This document shows, piece after piece, positions 35,407-45,500 of a stretch of DNA of 64,000 bases (the first letter of the stretch is position 1; each line of letters opens with the position of its first letter). Source of the DNA: Nocardia sp. BMG111209 (lineage in GTDB: Bacteria; Actinomycetota; Actinomycetes; Mycobacteriales; Mycobacteriaceae). The position numbers and the translations under genes were made by a program. The DNA is taken from NCBI RefSeq assembly GCF_000381925.1, contig NZ_KB907307.1, forward strand, positions 868,001 to 932,000, in the 5' to 3' direction. Below the pieces are notes generated by a model that saw only the letters and a list, made by a program, of their open reading frames with translations, ran no database searches and was not told the DNA's origin.

Positions 35407-36870
35407 ATGGTCGGCATCGACGCGAGCGTGTTGGAGCGCGAGAACACTGCGCTGTTCCGGATTCCGGATCAGCATCCGATCGACCGGCTGTTGCGCCGGC
35501 TACCGACCCGGGAGCGGGTGCTGGCCACCCCGCGCGACGCCGGGCAGGTCCCGGTCCGCGGCGATATCGGGCTGCCGTATCTGGGCCGTGCGTTGCAGTA
35601 TCTGCGCTGGGGCCCCGCAGAGGCGCTGGCCCGCTACGAGCGGTACGGGCCGGTCAGCTACAACCGCTCGCTCGGCGTGGACCGGGTGCTGGTCGGCGGC
35701 CCGGACGCGATCGACGAGGTACTCGGCAAGCGCCGCAACGACTTCGGGCAGGGCTGGGACACCTTCATCGGCCCGTTCTTCGGGCGCGGGCTGCTGTTGC
35801 TGGAATTCTCCGAGCACATGTACCACCGGCGGATCATGCAGCAGGCGTTCACCCGCCCCCGGCTGGAGGCGCATCTGGCCGAGGTCACGCCGGTGGTCGA
35901 CGAGGCCATCGCCCGCTGGGTGCCCGAGGGTCCCGGCGGCGCTCGCGAGGTGAAGCTCTACCCGACGGTGAAGGATCTGACCCTGGAGATCGCCACCGCG
36001 ATCTTCATGGGGGCCGCCGCCGGACCGGAGCGGGAGCGGCTGGGGTCCGCGTTCGTGGACTGCACCCACGCGGCGCTGGCGATCGTGCGGCACGCGGTGC
36101 CCGGCGGCGCCTGGTGGCGCGGCCTGCGGGGCCGGAAGCTGCTGGAGGAGTACTTCTTCCGCATGCTCCCGGAGAAACGCCGTACGGACGCACCGGATTT
36201 CTTCTCCGCGCTGTGCCACGCGAAAACCGAGGACGGCGAACAGTTCTCGGACGAGGACGTGGTGAACCACATGATCTTCCTGATCATGGCCGCGCACGAC
36301 ACCACGACCACCACCGCGACCACGGTCGCGTACTACCTGGGTCATCATCCGGACTGGCAGGAACGGGTGCGGGAGGAGGCGCGGGCCCTGCACGCCGATC
36401 TCGCCGGCCGGCCGCCGACCATCGCCGATCTGGACCGGCTGCACAACCTGGACCTGGTCATCAAGGAGAGCCTGCGGCTGGTGCCGCCGGTACCCGGCCT
36501 GGTGCGGCGCGCGGTACGCGACACCGAGGTCGCCGGTCACTACATCCCGGCCGGCACCAATGTCGACCTCGCGTACATCACCAACCACCTCTCGCCCGAA
36601 TTGTGGACCGACCCACTGCGTTTCGATCCGTCCCGATTCGACGAGCCGCGCCGGGAGGACCGCAGCCACCGGTTGGCGTGGATGCCCTTCGGGGCCGGCG
36701 CGCACAAGTGCATCGGTATGCATTTCGGCGTGTTCGAGGTGAAGGCGCTGATCGCGGCCATGGTGCGCGATCACGAGTGGCGCATCCCGGACGAGTACGT
36801 GATCCCGTGGGGCTTCACCACCATCCCGTTCCCGCGTGACGGTGCGCCGATGCGGTTGCGGCGGTTGTAG
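35407..36870 (+). CDS. Cytochrome P450, CYP136-like
   Basis: 487 residues, soluble. Heme ligand Cys435 in FGAGAHKCIG, I-helix AAHDTTTTTATT with the acid-Thr pair, and ExxR in KESLRLVPP. The segments DTFIGPFFGRGLLLLEFSEH and EHMYHRRIMQQAFTR are strikingly like mycobacterial CYP136, which I recall as Rv3059. The substrate of CYP136 is not established, as far as I know. No ferredoxin or reductase gene is adjacent. GGAGGCGGAGTC before the ATG at 35407 provides a ribosome site. Confidence 0.93.
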   Translation: MVGIDASVLERENTALFRIPDQHPIDRLLRRLPTRERVLATPRDAGQVPVRGDIGLPYLGRALQYLRWGPAEALARYERYGPVSYNRSLGVDRVLVGGPDAIDEVLGKRRNDFGQGWDTFIGPFFGRGLLLLEFSEHMYHRRIMQQAFTRPRLEAHLAEVTPVVDEAIARWVPEGPGGAREVKLYPTVKDLTLEIATAIFMGAAAGPERERLGSAFVDCTHAALAIVRHAVPGGAWWRGLRGRKLLEEYFFRMLPEKRRTDAPDFFSALCHAKTEDGEQFSDEDVVNHMIFLIMAAHDTTTTTATTVAYYLGHHPDWQERVREEARALHADLAGRPPTIADLDRLHNLDLVIKESLRLVPPVPGLVRRAVRDTEVAGHYIPAGTNVDLAYITNHLSPELWTDPLRFDPSRFDEPRREDRSHRLAWMPFGAGAHKCIGMHFGVFEVKALIAAMVRDHEWRIPDEYVIPWGFTTIPFPRDGAPMRLRRL

Positions 36871-36893
36871 ATCCGATCGGCTAGCCTGCGGTG

Positions 36894-37676
36894 GTGTCCG
36901 CCGCCCGCGTGGTCCCCGGTGCACCGCACAGCCCGGTCGTCCTGCACGTCCCGCACGGTTCCCGGCACATCCCGGCGGCGGTGCGGGCCGCGATCGTACT
37001 CACCGACGCCGAACTGGCCGCGGAACTGGACCGGATGACCGACACCGGTACCGATCTGCTGGCCCACCGCGCGGCGCGGCGGGCGGCGGTGACACCGTGG
37101 ATCGTCGAGAACACGCTGTCCCGGCTGGTGATCGATCCGGAACGGTTTCCGGACGAGCGCGAGGAGATGCGCGCGGTCGGCATGGGCGCGGTCTACACCC
37201 GGACCTCGCGCGGTGCGCCGCTGCGACATCCGGCCGCCGCGGCGGAAAAGGCGTTGCTGGACAAGTACTTCCAGCCGTACGCCGATACCGTGGCGCGGGT
37301 CGTGGACGAGCGCCTCGCGGCCACCGGCGCCGCGATCGTGCTGGACGTGCACTCGTATCCGCGCCTGCCGCTGCCGTACGAACTGCACGCCGACGGGCCG
37401 CGCCCCGCGGTGTGCCTGGGCACCGATGCGACACACACCCCGGACTCGCTGCCGGCCACCGCGCGGGCGGCCTTCGCCGCCTGCGGTGAGCTCGCGCTGA
37501 ACACCCCGTTCGCGGGATGCTATGTGCCGCTGCGGCATTACGGTTCGAATCCGGCTGTCGCGGCGCTGATGATCGAGATCCGCCGGGACGTCTACCTCAC
37601 CGAACCGGCCGGGCCGCCGACCGCCGGCCTGGACGGCCTCGTGGCGGCGCTGGCCCGGCTGATCGACGGTTGCTAG
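36894..37676 (+). CDS. N-formylglutamate amidohydrolase-family protein
   Basis: 260 residues from GTG 36894 (a GTG at 36891 is also possible). VVLHVPHGSRHIP is the FGase opening; IVLDVHSYPRLPLPYE supplies further metal/substrate residues. The family hydrolyses N-formylglutamate or related N-acyl amino acids. No histidine-utilisation genes are nearby, so the actual substrate is open. TAGCCT ends 6 nt before GTG 36894, consistent with a leaderless start. Its stop codon overlaps that of the convergent serine-hydrolase gene in the tetramer CTAG. Confidence 0.85.
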   Translation: MSAARVVPGAPHSPVVLHVPHGSRHIPAAVRAAIVLTDAELAAELDRMTDTGTDLLAHRAARRAAVTPWIVENTLSRLVIDPERFPDEREEMRAVGMGAVYTRTSRGAPLRHPAAAAEKALLDKYFQPYADTVARVVDERLAATGAAIVLDVHSYPRLPLPYELHADGPRPAVCLGTDATHTPDSLPATARAAFAACGELALNTPFAGCYVPLRHYGSNPAVAALMIEIRRDVYLTEPAGPPTAGLDGLVAALARLIDGC

Positions 37677-38557
37677 CGCCCGGCCAGCAACAGCTGCGCG
37701 ACGTGGGTGGTGGTCTCCTCACCCTCGGTGTAGCCGCCCTGGTCGCCGAGATCGTTCATGATCGCCAGCGTGTAGCGCTCGCCCGGCCCGGCGAAACCGA
37801 CCGAGTTGACCACCCAGCCGCCCTGCTCGTCGGACCAGCCGTTCTTCAGGCCCGGCCGCATCGAGGCGCCGGCGCCCCAGACACCCCAGTGCTGATTGGT
37901 GTCGACATTGCGCATCCGATCGAGCAGATAGCCCTTGTCGTCCGGATTCATGGTGTCGAGCACGTTGTTCATCAGCCGATCCAGATCGGCGGGGGAGCAC
38001 TGCTGGAAACCCCAGTCCGGGAAGGGATGTCCGCCGGTGGACGGCTTCGGCACCAGCCCGGTCATCCCGTTGGCGCGGAAGGCGTTGTTGTAGGCCATCC
38101 GGTCGGGGCCCGCGTACTTGAACCAGAGCACATCGGCGGCGTTGTCGTTGGAGGTGGCCAGCATCGACTCGAGCAGTGACCGGTCCTCCGGGCTGAGCAC
38201 GATGGCGCCGACCCGGGCCCGGTTGAGCAGATCCTCGGCGATGGCCAGCTTGATGGTGGACGCGGTCCAGAACATGGTGTCCGCGTTGCCGTTTCGGTAC
38301 ACGCCACCGGTGACCCGGTCGCGCAGCACATAACCGACGGCGCCCGGCCGGCTCGCGATGTACGCGTCGGCGGCGGCGATGCGGTTGCCCATGTCACAGT
38401 CGAAACCGTTGGCACACCCCTGCGTGTGCAGCGGCAGTGCGGCGGCCGGAGCGGCGTGCACCGAGGGCGCGCCCGTCACGAGGGCGGCGGCGACGGCGCA
38501 GGCACCGAAGGCCAGCGAGGATCGAGTGGCGCGCGAGGCGGCGCGGGGATAACGCAC
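37673..38557 (-). CDS. Secreted serine hydrolase, class A beta-lactamase-like fold
   Basis: 294 residues with a signal peptide (about 1-36). Penicillin-interacting motifs: nucleophile STIK (Ser100-Lys103 in WTASTIKLAIAEDLL), SND at 136-138, and KNGWSD in place of KTG. The Gly-Trp-rich region between them is longer and the KTG is altered, so hydrolysis of beta-lactams is uncertain; actinobacteria have many such secreted proteins of unknown role. It is not adjacent to the blaI locus (23 kb away). A pair of cysteines (48 and 54) may form a disulfide. GTG start at 38557. Confidence 0.8.
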   Translation of the reverse strand: MRYPRAASRATRSSLAFGACAVAAALVTGAPSVHAAPAAALPLHTQGCANGFDCDMGNRIAAADAYIASRPGAVGYVLRDRVTGGVYRNGNADTMFWTASTIKLAIAEDLLNRARVGAIVLSPEDRSLLESMLATSNDNAADVLWFKYAGPDRMAYNNAFRANGMTGLVPKPSTGGHPFPDWGFQQCSPADLDRLMNNVLDTMNPDDKGYLLDRMRNVDTNQHWGVWGAGASMRPGLKNGWSDEQGGWVVNSVGFAGPGERYTLAIMNDLGDQGGYTEGEETTTHVAQLLLAGR

Positions 38558-38599
38558 GGTGCATCACACTAGACGCGGCGCCCGAAAGCGGCCAACCGG

Positions 38600-38806
38600 T
38601 CAGCGGAAAGCGGCCAACAGGTCCTCCACCTTGCGGCCGTTGAGCCGGTAACAGTGCTCGAACGCCTCGGTGTGCCGGTCGCGTGGCCAGGCGTTCAGGA
38701 TGACCGCACGGCCGTAGTGACGGGAGTTGACGAGTTCCCAGCGTTCGCCGACGCGGCGGACCGTGAACCCGGATCTGGGAAGAAGGGGAATCACCGTCGC
38801 AGACAT
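38600..38806 (-). CDS. Small basic protein of unknown function
   Basis: 68 residues. The sequence MSATVIPLLPRSGFTVRRVG leads into a region with Trp, Tyr and several Arg/His and ends RKVEDLLAAFR. No family recognised; size and composition suggest a compact cytosolic domain. GAAAGG lies 8-9 nt before the ATG at 38806. The open frame extends upstream to 38923 but lacks better starts. It sits upstream of the serine-hydrolase gene on the same strand, 42 nt apart. Confidence 0.6.
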   Translation of the reverse strand: MSATVIPLLPRSGFTVRRVGERWELVNSRHYGRAVILNAWPRDRHTEAFEHCYRLNGRKVEDLLAAFR

Positions 38807-39180
38807 GAACCGAACCAGCCTTTCGAATGCCGCTTGCCCCGTGAACCTCATCCTCCCCGCGGAGCACTGTGGCACATCGCGCCGCGCCGACCGGGGTGAC
38901 ACGCGGCGGTGAATTTCGGCCAACCGGGATTTGTGACGAACGCCACGGAAACCTATGTGTTGCTGGAAATTTGGTTCAACCGGTCATTTCGGAGAAATTG
39001 CAGTCCATGGCTAATGCCAAATGTTTGCCAGCAATATTCCTTTTGGTTTGTTTTTGTATAACCGAGTCGTACCGCGGTGTGGCGTCCGCGAGTTTGTAGG
39101 ATCTTCCGGTCGACAGGCAACCGCGGGGCATCCGGTCCGGCGCGGCCGTCGGCCACACCGCGAACGCAGAGAGGCGGCAG
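38807..39180. other. 374-bp gap with an unusually AT-rich core upstream of recCBD
   Basis: No supported gene. From about 38940 to 39075 the base composition falls far below the window average, with runs such as TTTTGGTTTGTTTTTGTATA. TTGCTGG (38959-38965) recurs inverted as CCAGCAA within TTGCCAGCAATATTCC (39027-39042). A 30-codon frame starting at ATG 39007 (MANAKCLPAIFLLVCFCITE and ten more) has GGAG 12-15 nt upstream and could be a tiny hydrophobic peptide, but I do not call it. This is probably the recC promoter region or a site for a nucleoid protein. Confidence 0.5.
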
Positions 39181-42100
39181 ATGGCGCTGCACATCCACCG
39201 AGCCGAGCGGGCGGACACGCTCGCCGATGTGCTCGCGTCGATGGTCTCGCAGCCGTTGCCCGATCCGTTCGCCGCGGAGGTGGTCGCGGTGCCCGCCAAG
39301 GGTGTCGAACGCTGGCTCACCCAGCGGCTGTCGCGGCAGCTCGGCGCGGCCGGTGGCGACGGCATCAGCGCCAACATCACCTTCCCGACCCCCGCGGCGC
39401 TGGTCACCGGGGTACTGGCCGAGGTCACGGGAATCGCGGTCGCGGACGATCCGTGGGCGCCGGAGCGCGTGGTGTGGGCGGTGTTGCGGGCCCTCGACGC
39501 GGCGCTGGCCGAGCCGTGGTGCGCGGTGCCCGCCCGGCACCTCGGCGCCGGCGATCCGCGCTCGCACCGAGCCGGCCGCCGCTTCGCCACCGCCGCCCGC
39601 ATCGCCGCGCTGTACGAGACCTACGCGAGTCAGCGTCCGGAGTTGTTGCGCGCCTGGGCCTCCGGCGCGCCCGCCACCGAACTGCCCGACGATCTGCGCT
39701 GGCAATGCCTGCTGTGGCAACGCCTGCGGGCCGAACTCGGCACCCCCGGCCCCGCCGAGCGCCTCGCCGGTGCGTGCGACCGGCTGCGTACCGAACCGGA
39801 GGCCGTCGGCCTGCCGCACCGGCTGTCCCTGTTCGGGGTCACCCGGCTCGCCGCCGATCAGCTCGCGGTGCTGTCGGCCCTCGGCGACCACCGCGACGTC
39901 CACCTCTGGCTCACCCATCCGAGCCCCGCGATGTGGGCCGCGCTGCACGCGCTGTCCCCGATCGACGCGGCCGCCGGTGATCCGAATGCGGTGCGGCGCA
40001 ACGGTGTACCCGAGGTCGACGGCAGCCCCCGCCCGGCGGCGGTGCGCGCGACGGACCACAGTGCGCTGGCCGTCGCGCACCCCCTGCTGGCCGCCCTCGG
40101 CCGCGACGTCCGCGAATTGCAACAGCGGCTCGCCGCACTCGGGCCGGTACCGGATACGCATCACGACCCGGCGCACGAAACCCCTTCGCACACCGTGCTT
40201 TCCGCTTTGCAGGCGGGCCTGCGCGAGGACGACCGGCCACCGGCTCGCCGCCCGGCCGGTGACGGCAGCGTGCAGGTGCACTCCTGCCACGGCCCGGCCC
40301 GGCAGGTCGAGGTGTTGCGGGATGTGCTGCTGGGACTGTTCGCCGCCGATCCCACGCTGCAACCGCGCGATGTGGTGGTGCTGTGCCCCGACGTCGACAA
40401 CTATGCGCCGCTGCTGCGCGCCGCGTTCGGGCAGTCCCCGGCCGATGCCGCCGGGGCCGCCGCACATCCCGGACATCTGCTGCGGGTGCGTCCGGCGGAC
40501 CGGTCGCAGGGGTCCGCGAATCCGGTGTTCACGGTGCTCGAACAGGTGCTGGCACTGGCCGACGGCCGGGTCACCGTCACCGAGGTGCTGGATCTCGCCG
40601 CGTCCGAACCTGTTCGGGTGCGCTGCGGATTCGACGACGACGATATCGAGCGGCTGCGCGAATGGGCCGCCGAGACCGGCGCGCGCTGGGGGATCGGGCA
40701 GCGGCAGCGACAGGCGTTCGGCCTGGACGACTTCGCGCAGAACACCCTCAACGCCGCCGTCGACCGGATCCTGCTGGGTGTCGCGGCGGGGGAGTCCTCC
40801 GAGGACTGGCTGGATCTGGCCCTGCCCCTCGACGATGTCGACTCCGGTGACGTGGATCTGGCCGGGCGGTTCGCCGAATTCGTCGACCGGCTCGCGGTGT
40901 GCGTGCGCGATCTGCGCGGGCCGACGCCCGCCGAACCCGCCGGATCCGGGCGCGCGGGCAGCGAATGGCAGCAGGTGCTCACCCGCATCCTGGAACTGCT
41001 GACCGAGGTGCCGCGCGCGCAGGCCTGGCAGGCCGCGGAGGTGCGCCGCGACCTGGTCGCCGTGCTGGAACACGCCGGCGACATCACGCTGCGGCTGCCG
41101 GATATCGCCGCGCTGCTGCGGTTGCGGCTGTCGGCGCGGTCGACGCGGGCCAATTTCCGTACCGGCGAGCTGACCGTCTGTGGCCTGGCGCCGCTGCGCT
41201 CGGTGCCGCACCGCGTGGTGGTCCTGCTCGGCCTCGACGACGACGTGTTCCCGCGCGCCGGCGGTATCGACGGCGACGACCTCCTGGCCCGCGAACCCCG
41301 GATCGGCGACCGCGATGCCCGCAGCGAGGATCGGCAACTGCTGCTGGACGCTCTCACCGCGGCCGAGGAGCGGCTGATCGTGCTCTACACCGGCGCCGAT
41401 CCGGTGACGGGCGCCTACCGGCCACCCGCGGTCCCGCTGGCCGAACTGCTCGACGCGGTACGGGCCCATCTCCCCGAATCCGAGGCCGCCACCCTGGTCA
41501 CCCGGCATCCGTTGCAGGCGTTCGACCGTCGCAACTTCGACGCCGCGCAGCCGATCAGTTTCGACACCGTCGCGCTGGCCGGCGCGCGCGCCGCGGCCCA
41601 TCCGGTCCAACGGCCGCCGGAATTCCTGCCCGGCCCGCTGCCGGCCGCCGCGGTCGCGGATGTCGAACTGGCCGAACTGATCTCGTTCGTGGAACATCCG
41701 GTGCGGGCCTTCCTGTGGCAGCGCCTGGGCATCCGGGTGCCGGAGGAGGACGAGGAGATCGATCAGCGCCTGCCGATCGAGCTGGACGGCCTCACCAAAT
41801 GGAATATGGGCGAACGCATGCTGTCCGCCCGCCTCACCGGCGTCGACCCCGCCACCCTGCGCGCGGCGGAGTGGCGCCGCGGCACCCTGCCGCCGTTCGG
41901 CCTCGGCGCGGCGGTCCTCGACGAGGTGGAGGACACCGTCGACCGCCTGGTCCGGGTGGCGCAGCCGATGCACGAGATTCCGTCCCGGACCATCGACGTG
42001 GCAGTGGATCTCGGCGACGGCCGCCTGCTCTCGGGCACCGTCCCGGACGTCCACGACGACGCCGTGGTGCGCACCACCTTCTCCCGCCTCGCCCCGAAAC

Positions 42101-42597
42101 ATCGCATGGCCGCGTGGGTCCGGGTACTCGCCCTGGCCGCGACCGAACGCAACCGCGGCTGGCGCGCGGTCACGATGGGCCGCGGCCGATTCGGCCGCCC
42201 CGCCTGGCGTTCCACCCTGACGGCCCCCAATGCCGCACTGGCACAACAGATCCTGCGCGACCTCGCCGACCTGCGCGACCTCGGCCTGGCCGGTCCGCTG
42301 CCCGTCGCCCCCACCGCGTCGGCGGTCTACGCCGAACGCCGGGCCCAGGGTGCTACCGTCGACGACGCCCGCCTCGCCGCCGACCAGGAATTCCTCGGCG
42401 GCCCCAACGGCCCTAAGGCCTTCGGCGACCACACCGACCGCTACCTCCGCTACGTCTGGGGCCCTGCCCCCCGCCTGGAGAATATGGAAACCCCGCTGGC
42501 CGAACCGGATCCGCACGGCGAACCCACCACCTTCGCGGCCACCGCGCGCCGCCTCTGGCATCCCCTGCTGGCCTGCGAATCGCAGGGCCAGCCGTGA
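39181..42597 (+). CDS. recC: Exodeoxyribonuclease V subunit gamma (RecC)
   Basis: 1138 residues. RecC is the nuclease/helicase-like scaffold that splits the duplex and reads Chi in RecBCD. MALHIHRAERADTLADVL opens like family members, and the internal VVLCPDVDNYAPLLRAAFG and HRVVVLLGLDDDVFPR fit the inactivated helicase domains. The ATG follows a GAGAGGCGGCAG ribosome site. The stop overlaps the recB GTG (GTGA). Together with recB and recD it forms a compact operon. Confidence 0.95.
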   Translation: MALHIHRAERADTLADVLASMVSQPLPDPFAAEVVAVPAKGVERWLTQRLSRQLGAAGGDGISANITFPTPAALVTGVLAEVTGIAVADDPWAPERVVWAVLRALDAALAEPWCAVPARHLGAGDPRSHRAGRRFATAARIAALYETYASQRPELLRAWASGAPATELPDDLRWQCLLWQRLRAELGTPGPAERLAGACDRLRTEPEAVGLPHRLSLFGVTRLAADQLAVLSALGDHRDVHLWLTHPSPAMWAALHALSPIDAAAGDPNAVRRNGVPEVDGSPRPAAVRATDHSALAVAHPLLAALGRDVRELQQRLAALGPVPDTHHDPAHETPSHTVLSALQAGLREDDRPPARRPAGDGSVQVHSCHGPARQVEVLRDVLLGLFAADPTLQPRDVVVLCPDVDNYAPLLRAAFGQSPADAAGAAAHPGHLLRVRPADRSQGSANPVFTVLEQVLALADGRVTVTEVLDLAASEPVRVRCGFDDDDIERLREWAAETGARWGIGQRQRQAFGLDDFAQNTLNAAVDRILLGVAAGESSEDWLDLALPLDDVDSGDVDLAGRFAEFVDRLAVCVRDLRGPTPAEPAGSGRAGSEWQQVLTRILELLTEVPRAQAWQAAEVRRDLVAVLEHAGDITLRLPDIAALLRLRLSARSTRANFRTGELTVCGLAPLRSVPHRVVVLLGLDDDVFPRAGGIDGDDLLAREPRIGDRDARSEDRQLLLDALTAAEERLIVLYTGADPVTGAYRPPAVPLAELLDAVRAHLPESEAATLVTRHPLQAFDRRNFDAAQPISFDTVALAGARAAAHPVQRPPEFLPGPLPAAAVADVELAELISFVEHPVRAFLWQRLGIRVPEEDEEIDQRLPIELDGLTKWNMGERMLSARLTGVDPATLRAAEWRRGTLPPFGLGAAVLDEVEDTVDRLVRVAQPMHEIPSRTIDVAVDLGDGRLLSGTVPDVHDDAVVRTTFSRLAPKHRMAAWVRVLALAATERNRGWRAVTMGRGRFGRPAWRSTLTAPNAALAQQILRDLADLRDLGLAGPLPVAPTASAVYAERRAQGATVDDARLAADQEFLGGPNGPKAFGDHTDRYLRYVWGPAPRLENMETPLAEPDPHGEPTTFAATARRLWHPLLACESQGQP

Positions 42598-45500
42598 CCG
42601 ACGAACTCTTCTCGCTCACCGACCTGGACCCGGCCCCGCACCCCGCGCGCCGGCGCCGCGCCACCCAGCACGCGCACCACCTCGAGGACCCGGCCCCCAC
42701 CCCCGACCTCTTCACCCTCACCGGCCTGCTCCCTGCGCCGGCGGCGGACGGAACAGCCACGCCCCCGGAACAATTCGACGCGATCACCGGCGGGCCGTCC
42801 GAAACCGAGACGGCCGCAACGGTTGCCGAGACGGACTTTCCGCACGATCCGCAGGGGCCCACCGGTCGGTCGTTCGAGTTGTGCGGTGCGCTCCCGGCCG
42901 GGACGACCGTGCTGGAAGCCAGTGCGGGAACCGGGAAGACGTATGCGATCGTCGGGCTCGCGGTGCGGTTCGTGGCCGAGGCCGGGGTGGACGTCTCGCA
43001 GTTGCTGCTGGTCACCTTCAGTCGCGCGGCGACCCAGGAGTTGCGGGAGCGGACCCGGGATCGGTTCGTGGCGGTGGCGGCCGGACTGGCGGATCCGGCG
43101 GCCGCGCGCGACAGCGACGACGAGCTGATTCGCCATCTCGTACAAGCGGATCCGGCGGAGGTGCGGCGGCGGCGGGCCCGGGTCCTGGCGGCGCTGTCCG
43201 ATTTCGACGCGGGCACCATCGCGACCACGCACAGCTTCTGTCAGCGCATGCTCGACGAACTCGGGCTGGCGGGGGAGCGGGATCCCGGGGCGCGGCTGGT
43301 CGACAACGTCGACGATCTGGTCGTGACCGTGGCCGACGACCTCTACCTGTCGCGGTACGCGCGCGGCGGCGCGCCGTTCCCGGTGAAGGAGGCGTACACG
43401 CTGGCGCGGGCCGCCGTGCAGGATCGGCACGCGCGGCTGGCGCCGGGCCCGGAGATCGGTGATCATCCGGCCGCGGACCGGGTCGGCTTCGCCGCCGCGG
43501 TGCGGACGGAAGTACAACGGCGCAAACAGCTCTCGGGGCTGCGCGACTTCGACGATCTGCTGGTGCTGCTGCACGAGGTGCTGTCCGATCCGGCGCACGG
43601 CGAGCGGGCCTGCCGCCGCATCCGGGACCGGTACCGGGTGGTGCTGGTCGACGAGTTCCAGGACACCGACCCGTTGCAGTGGGACATCCTGCGCCGCTGC
43701 TTCCACGGCCACGCGGCACTGGTCCTGGTCGGGGATCCGAAGCAGGCCATCTACGCCTTCCGCGGCGCGGAGGTGCTGAGCTATCTCGACGCGGTCGCGC
43801 ACGCCGACGGCCGGCGCGAGCTCACCACCAACCGGCGCAGCGATGCCGGACTGCTGAGCGCGCTGGCCCACCTCATGGGCGGTGCGGCCCTGGGGCACAA
43901 CGATATCGCGGTCCATCCGGTCTCGGCGGTGCGGCCGCGGACCCGGCTCGAGGGTGCGGCCACGGCCCCGCTGCGGGTGCGGTACTTCACCCGCGACGGC
44001 GCGGGCCCGAAGAACAAGTCCGGTTTCCCGGCGGTCGGCCGGCAGCGTTCCCGGGTGGCCGACGATCTGGCCGCGGATGTGGTGGCGCTGCTCGACTCCG
44101 GGGTCCGGCTCGGCGACCGGCCGGTCGGGCCGGGCGATATCGCCGTCCTGGTCCGTACCCGCGCGCAGATCGACCTGATCCGCGCCGCGCTCGACGAGGT
44201 GGGTGTGGCGTCGGTACTGACCGGCGGCGCAAGCGTTTTCGGCACCGAGGCCGCGACCGACTGGCTGTGGTTGCTGCGCGCCCTGGAACAGCCGCACCGC
44301 GGCGACCGGGTCCGGCTCGCGGCCGGCACCCCGCTGCTGGGGCTGACCGCGGCCGAGATCGACGCGGGCGGTGCGGATCTGGTGGGCCGGGTGTCCACCC
44401 AGCTCCGCGAGGGCGCGCGGCTGTTCGGCCGCGCCGGATTCGCCGCGGTCTTCGAGAAACTCGCGGCCGAGACCCGCCTCGCGCCCCGGCTGCTGGCGGT
44501 CGCGGGCGGGGAGCGGCAGCTCACCGACCTCCGGCACATCGCGCAACTGCTGGACCAGGCCGCGCTGCGGGAGTCGCTCGGGCTCACCGCGCTGACTCGC
44601 TGGCTGGCCGACCGGGTCCGCGATCCCGCCTCGGGCGCGGTGTCCGACCGCAGCCGCCGCCTCGACCGCGACGACGCGGCCGTGCAGATCGCCACCGTGC
44701 ACGCCAGCAAGGGCCTGGAATTCCCCGTCGTCTACCTGCCGTTCGCCTGGGACAGCGCGAAGAATCCGAATCCGGTGACCCTGCTGTTCCACGAGGACGG
44801 CGACCGCGTGCTGGACGTCGGCGGCCCCGAGGCCCCCGGATACACCGAGCGCAAGAAGCGCGCCGAGGCCGAGGAGTCCGGCGAGGAGCTGCGCCTGCTC
44901 TACGTGGCGCTCACCCGGGCGCAATGCCAGGTGGTGGCGTGGTGGGCCCCCGCCTACGGCACGACCTTCGCCCCGCTGCACCGGATGATCTTCGGCCGCG
45001 GTCCCGGCACCCCCGAGGTCGCCGCCCGCGCCGAGGTGCCGCCGGATCAGGTGTGCGCCGAACAACTGCCGCAGTGGGCCGCCGATGCCGGTCCGGGCCT
45101 GATCGACGCGGAACGGGTCACGACGGTCGCGAAGGCGCGGCCGCGCTGGGAGCGAGCCGAAGCCGCGACCGGTGAGCTGGCCGCCGCCGTCTTCGACCGC
45201 GACATCGACCACGACTGGCGGCGCACCTCGTACTCCGCCCTCACCGCCGGTGCGCACGACACGCATGTGCCGCCGGACGAGGCGCCCGGCGTCTCCGACG
45301 AACCCGAGACCCCGGTGGACCTGGCCGGTACCCCCGAATCACCTTCCGCCGCAGCCTCTCTGATGAACGACCTGCCCTACGGCGCGGAATTCGGCGTCCT
45401 GGTCCACGGCGTCCTGGAACTGGTCGACACCGACGCCCCCGACCTCGCCGCCGAGGTCCGCCGCCGCAGCGCCGACGCCGTCACGGAACTGATGGCCGAC

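Noticed and set aside
37673..38557. Calling the secreted serine hydrolase a beta-lactamase
   Set aside because: The STIK and SND motifs are present but the KTG is replaced by KNG and spacing is unusual, so activity cannot be claimed.
39007..39099. A 30-residue hydrophobic peptide frame upstream of recC
   Set aside because: GGAG lies too far (12-15 nt) from the ATG and the region is AT-rich, so chance is a better explanation; kept only as a note.
38953..42561. A 1202-codon open frame on the minus strand opposite recC
   Set aside because: It is Arg/Gly/Gln-rich shadow coding that mirrors the recC codons; recC itself has clear family motifs and operon overlaps.
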